In this document: piece after piece, positions 58,616-64,000 of the stretch
Layout of the letters: every line of letters starts with the position of its first letter
Position numbering within the stretch: the first letter of the stretch is position 1
DNA from: a bacterium
GTDB taxonomy: Bacteria; Armatimonadota; Fimbriimonadia; Fimbriimonadales; Fimbriimonadaceae
Length of the DNA: 64,000 nt
Direction of reading: 5' to 3'
Assembly (NCBI GenBank): GCA_027485645.1
Contig: JAIXQR010000002.1
Location: 421,416 to 485,415, forward strand
Translations under genes and position numbers: made by a program
The notes under the pieces: model-generated
Database searches by the model: none
The model's input: only the letters and a program-made list of their open reading frames with translations
Told to the model about the DNA's origin: nothing

Positions 58616-61600
58616 TACATTGCCTCCGCGAATCCGCAAACGATAAATCCGCCTTTACCATTTTGGCATTTCGTGATACACAGCGCGAGTTTACTTCCTT
58701 TCTTTCCAGCGCAATCAAATAGGCACTTCAGAAAGTTTCCGTAGCAACACCATTGGGTATCGGGTGCAGATAAACCGGATTTGCAAGGGTCGCATCCGGG
58801 ATCAATGCCGATGCCGTTCCCTCGCGCGAGCGCACTCGCAACTGTACACGCGATGAAGTCCTTGAGCGCATCCCACGCTTGGTCTGAAACACCACTACCA
58901 AATGTGCTAAGGCACTTCGCGATCGCGTCTCGGTCCCTTGCACCCTTCAGACACTCGACCAAGTCAACAACCGGCTTTTCAAGGTAAGCGCCGGGCTGTA
59001 TCTTGTCCGTGCACTTTGTGCACGCAGGAGGTGGACACGCCATTCCTGACGGGTCAATGCGATAACTTGGTGTGGCCATTACATACTGAAACGCACGTTC
59101 TTTCGGCCACATAGGATCAACCGAGTACCACCTACCCGTCACCGGATCGAGGACCCGTGCCCGGACATATAGCCGCCGCGAAGTATCGCAGTGATAGCCC
59201 AAAGTACCCACGTACCCCCACGAAGTGTCGTTAACCCCGACCGTGCTACGAATCTCTCCGTATGGCCAGTACGCCGCGTCATAAACCTGGTTTCCGCTCG
59301 CGTCCAGAACCTTCACGACCGAACCCAGCGGGTCCGGAACCAGCAGCGATTCGCTACCGGCGGTCTCAGAATCCAAAATCTGCGCGTCGACGGTACTAAA
59401 TGTTGTTACTTCGCTCGGCGTACGAGATTGTAGATAGTCGCTTCCGTCCCAAACGAAGGTCGTCCGCGTACCGCCGACCTCCAAGAACCGACGCATGCCA
59501 TCAGCCCAATAGGCCATCGTAGACCGAGCTCCGCCCGGATCAATCGCCGTCCGCATCCGGTTCTCGTAGTCATAAGCATAAGTAGTCCGAGACCCGCCCG
59601 CATTCACCGCCGTCTGGTTCCCGTTGGCATCAAAGGTGTAAGTAGAAACCACCGCCCCTTCAACCGAAGTCACCAACCGTGAACCCGCGTTGTATGTCAT
59701 CGTAATCGGGCTAGAACCCTGCTGACTCTTCACGGTGATGTTCCCGACTGCATCCATCGTGAACGTCGCAAAAGCACCCCCAACTTGCTGGCCTGTGAGC
59801 CGGTCCGCCGAGTCATAAGTATAAGACGTCAGAACCGCGTCCCGGAGTTGAGAAATCTTTCGACCTGCCGAATCATAGGCATCAACGATGGTGAGAATCG
59901 GAGATCCACCGACCCGCTCGACCTGCGTCACCATCCGGCTCAGCGCATCGTAAGCCGTCGACCGGTCACCCGTACCGTAGTTCACGGTCGTTCGGCGAGA
60001 ATCCGCATCGTAGCTGAAGGTGTAAACCCGGCTCTCCGTACTCACAAAGCTCGCTACCCGGTTCAGCGCATCGTAGCTGTAGGTGTGCCGACCATCGCTG
60101 GTGTCGCGGAGCAACGTTCGGTTGCCGACCTGGTCATAAGTGTTCGTGTACCGAATATTGCCGGAAAGTCGAACCACGTCGACTTCGTTCCGAGCGGTGT
60201 AGCTGACAATCTGGTCGCTGCCCGAAAGGTACAGCGTGGTGGTCAAATTACCAACCGGGTCGTACTGCAGGGTCATTTTCGTGTTGTCCGCGTACAGGAC
60301 TCCTGTCTGCTGCCCCGCTGCATCGTATGTAATTGTCTTCAGCCAACCGTTCGCATCGAGCATTGTCACTGGCCGACCCGCAGCATCGTAGCTCGTCGTC
60401 GCAAAAGCTCCCAGCTCGTTCTGAATCGATCGCGGCCGGCCAACCGGATCGTAGGCAAACGTAATTCGGTTCCCCCGCGCATCCTGCCTACCGGTCTCCT
60501 GTCCCGCCAGATCGTACGAGAATGTCGTGCGGAACCCAAGCGGATCAATCGTTGCAAGCACCCGATTGCTCGTCGGCGCATAAACCGTGGTAGCCACAAA
60601 CCCAAGCGGGTTCTTCACCGTTTCTTGGTTACCGTTTGCATCGTAAGTAAACGAAGTCCGGTTCCCCAGCGCATCCACAACCGCCTCAACCTGACCAGCG
60701 AGGTCGTAGACCGTCGTCGTGATGAAGCCGAGACTGGAGATCATCGAAACCTGTCGACCGACGCTGTCATAGCTGTAAGTTGTTCGGTTGTTCAGCGCGT
60801 CAATGCTTGCGATGAGATCTCGCGCATTGTAAACGCTTGTCGTGCGGTTACCTCGAGCATCTTCAACTGCCCATGGTCGTCCAGCATCATCATAGACGGT
60901 GGTTGTGCGGTAGCCTAACGCATCAATCGTGGCCTCAACTCTCTTGGCAATATCGTACTGCGTCGTCGTGATGAAACCACGAGCATTCATCACTGTGACC
61001 GGGTAGCCCATGTTGTCGTACGACGTCGTGGTTTTGAAGCCAAGCGCATTCTCTACCACGGTTCTGCGCTCGAACCGACCGTAACTGTAAGTCGTTCGGT
61101 TATTCAGCGGGTCCACGACCGCTTGCAGAAGACAACCGTCGTAAATGTACGTTGTGACCTCATTTAGCGCGTTCGTGATCGTCACCACGTGGTTAGCCGC
61201 ATCATAGCCGTAACTCGTCACACGCCCAAGCGGGTCGATAGTCGCGATCATCCGGCTAAGCGAGTCGTAAACGTTGGTGATGACCGCGCCATCGGCCATC
61301 ATCTGAGTTACCAAGTTGCCAATAGCGTCGTAGCTGAATGTTGTCGTTAGTCCTCTTGGGTCGGTGCTCGTTTTGAGCAGCCCGTCCGAGTCATAAGTAA
61401 AGCTGGATACTCGGCCGAGCGGATCGGTAACCCGGATTACGCGCTTTGTTGAGCCTGTGCCTTCGTATGCATAAGTCGTGACGGCACCATTGGCCTCGAT
61501 CAGGGTAGTAACGTTCCCATAGGAGTCGTACTGGAAGGTCGTGCGGTTTCCAAGCGGGTCCTGAGCCACGCTCACGAGCCACATCGCATCGTATGTGATG

Positions 61601-62619
61601 CTGCCGTAAGTTCCGGCTGGCGTGATCTCAGCAGTCTTCAGGCGGTTTGTATTGTAGACATTTGTGACCGTGTAGCCTTCAGGCTTCACAATCTTTGTGT
61701 TATTACCGTTGTTGTCATAGGTGTAGGTCGTTTTCGCGCCATTCGGCCACTCTTCAACGGTCGTCGTTCCCGAGTAAGTATAGGACCAAACAGCGGATCC
61801 TGCCTGCATTTTAGTGACACGCTTGCTCGTGTCGTAGCTGTAGGTTGTGATGTAACCGCGCGGGTCTTCAATCGTGTGCACAAGGGTGTTGCCAACCCCG
61901 GCACCGGCATGGCTGTACGCGTACTTCGTCGAGCATCCGAGCGGGGTGACGTATGTCGTCATTGCCGACCCAGCATCGTACTGCATCGTCCAGCGGCGCC
62001 CAGCCCAGTCCTCAATACTCTGGACAAGAGACGTAACCGTTCCAGCCTCATAGTTGAACGTTACGCGCTGCCCGCCTGGCACTACGATAGTTTTAAGGAG
62101 CCCATCTTCAACGCCCGAACCGTAAAGATAGGTGTGACAAACATTATCTGCATCAACCACTCGGTCAAGCTCGTACCGGCTGCCAGTACTGGCATGCTTC
62201 TTGTACTTGAGCTGCATGCCGTCATTGAAATAGTTTGTGTACTCATCGCTAGCAGAGTCATAGCTAAGCGTGGTGATATTACCTTTGTTGCTTGAGGACA
62301 CAAAAGTGGTCAGACTGCCGGAGGTTCCGGCCACTTTGAATGTTTGTTCAGATAGATCACCGTAGACGATACTGGCTACCTGCCCCATCTGATGGAGGTG
62401 GGTTCGAGCTGTGCAAGATCGGCCAGCACCGTACTCGGTAATGCCCGCAAACTCTGAGCTGTAATACATCGACAAGGCAACATCGAACTTTTTAGCCTTC
62501 AATTCAATTTCTGGATCAATAACAAGAGCACCAGAGTAGAGATCCGGCATGGGCCGGGTAGGGTGCATTCTTTCTGTCGGGGCGGAACATCCGTTGTACT
62601 TTGCTAGTGGCTGATTCAT
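58615..62619 (-). CDS. RHS/YD-repeat protein with cysteine-rich C-terminal domain
   Basis: RHS proteins form a hollow shell of YD repeats that encloses a C-terminal domain. This 1334-residue protein contains over 40 repeats such as DPLGNRTTFQYDSYGNVTT and YDAAGQQTGVLYADN. The core ends with DPVTGRWYSVDPMWP and IDPSGM, the usual boundary before a variable tip. The last 141 residues hold 15 Cys, including WCCYGNFLKCLFDC, and match no toxin family I know. No signal peptide is visible, so export must use another route. The ATG at 62619 lies 4 bp after the stop of the Gly-rich gene. A long plus-strand frame opposite is antisense noise. Confidence 0.9.
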   Translation of the reverse strand: MNQPLAKYNGCSAPTERMHPTRPMPDLYSGALVIDPEIELKAKKFDVALSMYYSSEFAGITEYGAGRSCTARTHLHQMGQVASIVYGDLSEQTFKVAGTSGSLTTFVSSSNKGNITTLSYDSASDEYTNYFNDGMQLKYKKHASTGSRYELDRVVDADNVCHTYLYGSGVEDGLLKTIVVPGGQRVTFNYEAGTVTSLVQSIEDWAGRRWTMQYDAGSAMTTYVTPLGCSTKYAYSHAGAGVGNTLVHTIEDPRGYITTYSYDTSKRVTKMQAGSAVWSYTYSGTTTVEEWPNGAKTTYTYDNNGNNTKIVKPEGYTVTNVYNTNRLKTAEITPAGTYGSITYDAMWLVSVAQDPLGNRTTFQYDSYGNVTTLIEANGAVTTYAYEGTGSTKRVIRVTDPLGRVSSFTYDSDGLLKTSTDPRGLTTTFSYDAIGNLVTQMMADGAVITNVYDSLSRMIATIDPLGRVTSYGYDAANHVVTITNALNEVTTYIYDGCLLQAVVDPLNNRTTYSYGRFERRTVVENALGFKTTTSYDNMGYPVTVMNARGFITTTQYDIAKRVEATIDALGYRTTTVYDDAGRPWAVEDARGNRTTSVYNARDLIASIDALNNRTTYSYDSVGRQVSMISSLGFITTTVYDLAGQVEAVVDALGNRTSFTYDANGNQETVKNPLGFVATTVYAPTSNRVLATIDPLGFRTTFSYDLAGQETGRQDARGNRITFAYDPVGRPRSIQNELGAFATTSYDAAGRPVTMLDANGWLKTITYDAAGQQTGVLYADNTKMTLQYDPVGNLTTTLYLSGSDQIVSYTARNEVDVVRLSGNIRYTNTYDQVGNRTLLRDTSDGRHTYSYDALNRVASFVSTESRVYTFSYDADSRRTTVNYGTGDRSTAYDALSRMVTQVERVGGSPILTIVDAYDSAGRKISQLRDAVLTSYTYDSADRLTGQQVGGAFATFTMDAVGNITVKSQQGSSPITMTYNAGSRLVTSVEGAVVSTYTFDANGNQTAVNAGGSRTTYAYDYENRMRTAIDPGGARSTMAYWADGMRRFLEVGGTRTTFVWDGSDYLQSRTPSEVTTFSTVDAQILDSETAGSESLLVPDPLGSVVKVLDASGNQVYDAAYWPYGEIRSTVGVNDTSWGYVGTLGYHCDTSRRLYVRARVLDPVTGRWYSVDPMWPKERAFQYVMATPSYRIDPSGMACPPPACTKCTDKIQPGAYLEKPVVDLVECLKGARDRDAIAKCLSTFGSGVSDQAWDALKDFIACTVASALARGNGIGIDPGCDPCKSGLSAPDTQWCCYGNFLKCLFDCAGKKGSKLALCITKCQNGKGGFIVCGFAEAM

Positions 62620-62623
62620 TTCT

Positions 62624-62926
62624 TCACTCAATTTCAATGTATTCTTCTGCAGGGCAAGGGCCAGTCATATTCTTCGAGTATGCAGGCGGACCAGCATTAT
62701 CGGGTCCGTTAGGCAAACTGCCGCGGTGTCCATCAATGCAATAGCCACCTCCACCTCCGGCTGGGCCGCCTGGTGAACAAGTTGTTCCTCCACCGCTTCC
62801 ACCACCGCTTCCACCACCGCTTCCTCCACCACCGTAGCCGCCGGATCCTCCACCGCCTGGTTTCTCTTTAAGTCGAGGTCCAATCGTTGGTCGCATTCCA
62901 ATGTAATCTGGTAATCCCATTCTCAT
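62624..62926 (-). CDS. Gly-rich small protein of the RHS operon
   Basis: The 100-residue product has a polar start (MRMGLPDYIGMRPTIGPRLK), a long Gly/Ser run made of GGGSGGG units (about residues 24-47), then a Cys-containing tail with TTCSPGGPAGGGGGYC and GPCPAEEYIEIE. No signal peptide is seen. It begins right after the stop of the IscU-like gene (TAG ATG) and ends 4 bp before the RHS start. It could be a flexible linker or structural partner of the RHS protein. No family was recognised. Confidence 0.65.
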   Translation of the reverse strand: MRMGLPDYIGMRPTIGPRLKEKPGGGGSGGYGGGGSGGGSGGGSGGGTTCSPGGPAGGGGGYCIDGHRGSLPNGPDNAGPPAYSKNMTGPCPAEEYIEIE

Positions 62927-63277
62927 CTAGTTAATTTCCTCTCTTTTCAAATTCTCAATCGCTGTCCTCGCCAAGTCGTAGTAGTACTCTTTGCCTTCTG
63001 GCAGCTTGCCCGCAATGAGTTCGATGTCGGCGCGATCCAGCCGTTGTATCGCCTCTAAGCTTCGTCCTTGCAAAACAAGCGAGCAGCGATCGGTTACCTG
63101 AAGTGCGGAAGGGCAACCGTTACAGCGGCACCTCACATCCAGCACTCTTCCTTGCGCTAGGGAGAGCCAGATTGAAATGTACGGCCCCTCGCCTGGGATG
63201 CCGCCGTGACCTACGAATACACCCGATTCAGCATCGGGATGGTTCTCCTGTTTTTGCCTGAAGCTTGCTTCAACCAC
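62927..63277 (-). CDS. IscU/NifU-like protein with degenerate cluster ligands
   Basis: The 116-residue product follows the IscU fold pattern: beta strands SIWLSLAQGRVLDVR, the central loop CRCNGCPSALQVTDRC, a helix after LQGRSLEAIQRL and LPEGKEYYYDLARTAIEN at the end. Canonical scaffolds use three Cys and a His/Asp; here only the middle Cys (Cys55 in NGCPSA) is kept. The first is replaced in GEGPYIS and the terminal HC pair reads YY. A CxCxxC cluster (Cys50, 52, 55) is present instead. I chose the GTG at 63277, which has an AGAGAG site and lies 58 bases after a promoter; the frame's ATG at 63367 is upstream of that promoter. Confidence 0.65.
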   Translation of the reverse strand: MVEASFRQKQENHPDAESGVFVGHGGIPGEGPYISIWLSLAQGRVLDVRCRCNGCPSALQVTDRCSLVLQGRSLEAIQRLDRADIELIAGKLPEGKEYYYDLARTAIENLKREEIN

Positions 63278-63334
63278 CGTTCTTCTCTCTGTGAAATTGA
63301 CTATAAACCAAGTCCCAAAAATTTGGTAGGACTT

Positions 63335-63364
63335 TTTATAACAACAAACGTTAACGAATCTTAA
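63335..63364 (-). promoter_or_regulatory. Promoter of the IscU-like/RHS operon
   Basis: On the minus strand TTAAGA (63359-63364) and TATAAA (63335-63340) are 18 bases apart. Both hexamers match sigma-70 consensus well (4/6 and 5/6). The transcript would start near 63328, about 50 bases before the GTG at 63277. The sequence is far more AT-rich than the genes beside it. Confidence 0.6.
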
Positions 63365-63367
63365 CAC

Positions 63368-63408
63368 TTGAACCTAAGGCAATCATTTTTAGGTTCAAAT
63401 CTTTTTTT
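63368..63408 (+). terminator. Intrinsic terminator or attenuator before the glycosyltransferase gene
   Basis: A perfect 10-bp stem (TTGAACCTAA, 63368-63377, with TTAGGTTCAA, 63389-63398) is followed by ATC and seven T residues on the plus strand. No plus-strand gene ends here, so it either attenuates the glycosyltransferase gene 42 bp downstream or stops antisense transcripts coming from the RHS operon side. Confidence 0.7.
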
Positions 63409-63449
63409 CACATAAAGTTCACCACCGTTCTTTGTACAATGCACGCAGC

Positions 63450-64000
63450 ATGACTCTCTGCGCGGTGATTTGCGTTCATGATGACGTCGTTTTTCTTGCC
63501 GCTGCGTTGGCATCTCTGAGCGACGTTCCTGCTCTCGTATGTGTTAGCACTACTAACTGGCGAGGCGAATCCGGGGATTGGCAAAAAGCCGTGAAGATTG
63601 GCGAAGAGCACAGCGCCACCATCTTCACCGGGGACTGGAACGAAGAAAATGCCCATCGTCAGGCTGCTTATGCGAAGGCCATTGAACTCGGATTCGCTTA
63701 TGCCATCACCATCGACTCCGATGAGGTCATCGAGCCAAGCTTGCTCCACCACCTGAAACTCGTTGCCGAAACGAACTTCGCCGACCGCGTTTACATCACC
63801 TGGGACACCTACTGGAAAGGTACGGACTATGTCGTCCGTCCACGTGAGCCGTTCACGCCGTGCATTCTCATCAATCTGCACAACGCTCACCACGTTCACA
63901 TTCGCGAGTTCGAAGGCGGAAAATCGCTCTTTCTAAATGAGCAATTCGGCATCGTCCACCACCTGAGCTATGCCGGAGGAGACGAGCGGATCCTGAAGAA
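63450..64000 (+). CDS. Glycosyltransferase-like protein (partial, runs off the window)
   Basis: The ATG at 63450 opens a frame that stays open to the last base (183 complete codons). The start MTLCAVICVHDDVVFLAAAL and the segment YAITIDSDEVIEPSLLHHL, with its DSD motif, resemble family-2-type glycosyltransferases, in which a DxD motif binds the nucleotide sugar and metal. The region after it (TWDTYWKGTDYVVRPREP) also suits that type. The protein is cut, so substrate and domain end are unknown. It diverges from the RHS operon, and a terminator-like hairpin precedes it. The minus-strand frame opposite is a shadow. Confidence 0.75.
   Translation, partial: MTLCAVICVHDDVVFLAAALASLSDVPALVCVSTTNWRGESGDWQKAVKIGEEHSATIFTGDWNEENAHRQAAYAKAIELGFAYAITIDSDEVIEPSLLHHLKLVAETNFADRVYITWDTYWKGTDYVVRPREPFTPCILINLHNAHHVHIREFEGGKSLFLNEQFGIVHHLSYAGGDERILK

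Noticed and set aside
59000..62400. Short repeated DNA words in the RHS gene, considered as a CRISPR array
   Set aside because: The repeats are in frame, variable and encode YD-type peptide repeats; there are no constant repeats with unique spacers.
63408..63899. 163-codon minus-strand frame at the window end
   Set aside because: The opposite strand carries an open frame with a glycosyltransferase-like DSD motif, which is the better explanation.

Overview
The window looks like a chromosomal segment of an Armatimonadota bacterium, probably class Fimbriimonadia. The clues are two pseudopilin-like proteins whose N-terminal helix ends in FPVFAQAK, a meso-diaminopimelate-type division/cell-wall cluster carrying a MurC-Ddl fusion, tandem secreted propeller/Ig-repeat proteins, and a fairly GC-rich, densely packed gene layout. 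Taxonomy is inferred from protein style only. No rRNA, tRNA or CRISPR array was recognised.

Layout. 1-1.5 kb: a cut gene and two small membrane-anchored hypotheticals, with two copies of a palindromic intergenic repeat. 1.5-10 kb: housekeeping genes (pfkA, tig, a TM2 protein, a TIGR01777 epimerase, gyrA, a tRNA-dihydrouridine synthase). 10-14.4 kb: secreted accessory proteins, including a transglutaminase-fold protein, and a 640-bp gene-free stretch with a nested hairpin. 14.6-21.5 kb: smc with two oxidoreductases, and trpA with a flavin-reductase-like protein. 21.5-28.1 kb: two tandem ~1070-residue secreted paralogs. 28.2-34 kb: rph, two pseudopilins, rtcB and an ABC exporter.

34.3-50.9 kb: a tightly overlapping 14-gene dcw cluster: mraZ-rsmH-ftsL-ftsI-murE-murF-mraY-murD-ftsW-murG-murC/ddl-ftsQ-DUF881-sbp-ftsA. 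It runs from lipid II precursor synthesis to divisome assembly. The DUF881-sbp-ftsA end resembles Firmicutes, the MurC-Ddl fusion resembles Chlamydia, and neither murB nor ftsZ is present. Its promoter region carries phased TCCCA boxes that look like MraZ operators.

50.9-56.5 kb: a four-gene minus-strand operon (histidine kinase, response regulator, stand-alone KdpD sensory domain, KimA-like permease), which reads as a rearranged potassium-sensing and uptake module. 56.6-58 kb: a redoxin and a BON-like lipoprotein. 58-63.3 kb: a second four-gene operon (degenerate IscU-like protein, Gly-rich protein, RHS/YD-repeat protein with a Cys-rich C terminus, small lipoprotein) behind a recognisable promoter. 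The window ends inside a plus-strand glycosyltransferase-like gene.

The best candidates for undescribed biology are the RHS/IscU-like operon, the split KdpD-KimA operon, the phased MraZ-box array, and an intrinsic terminator lying directly against the tig start codon.
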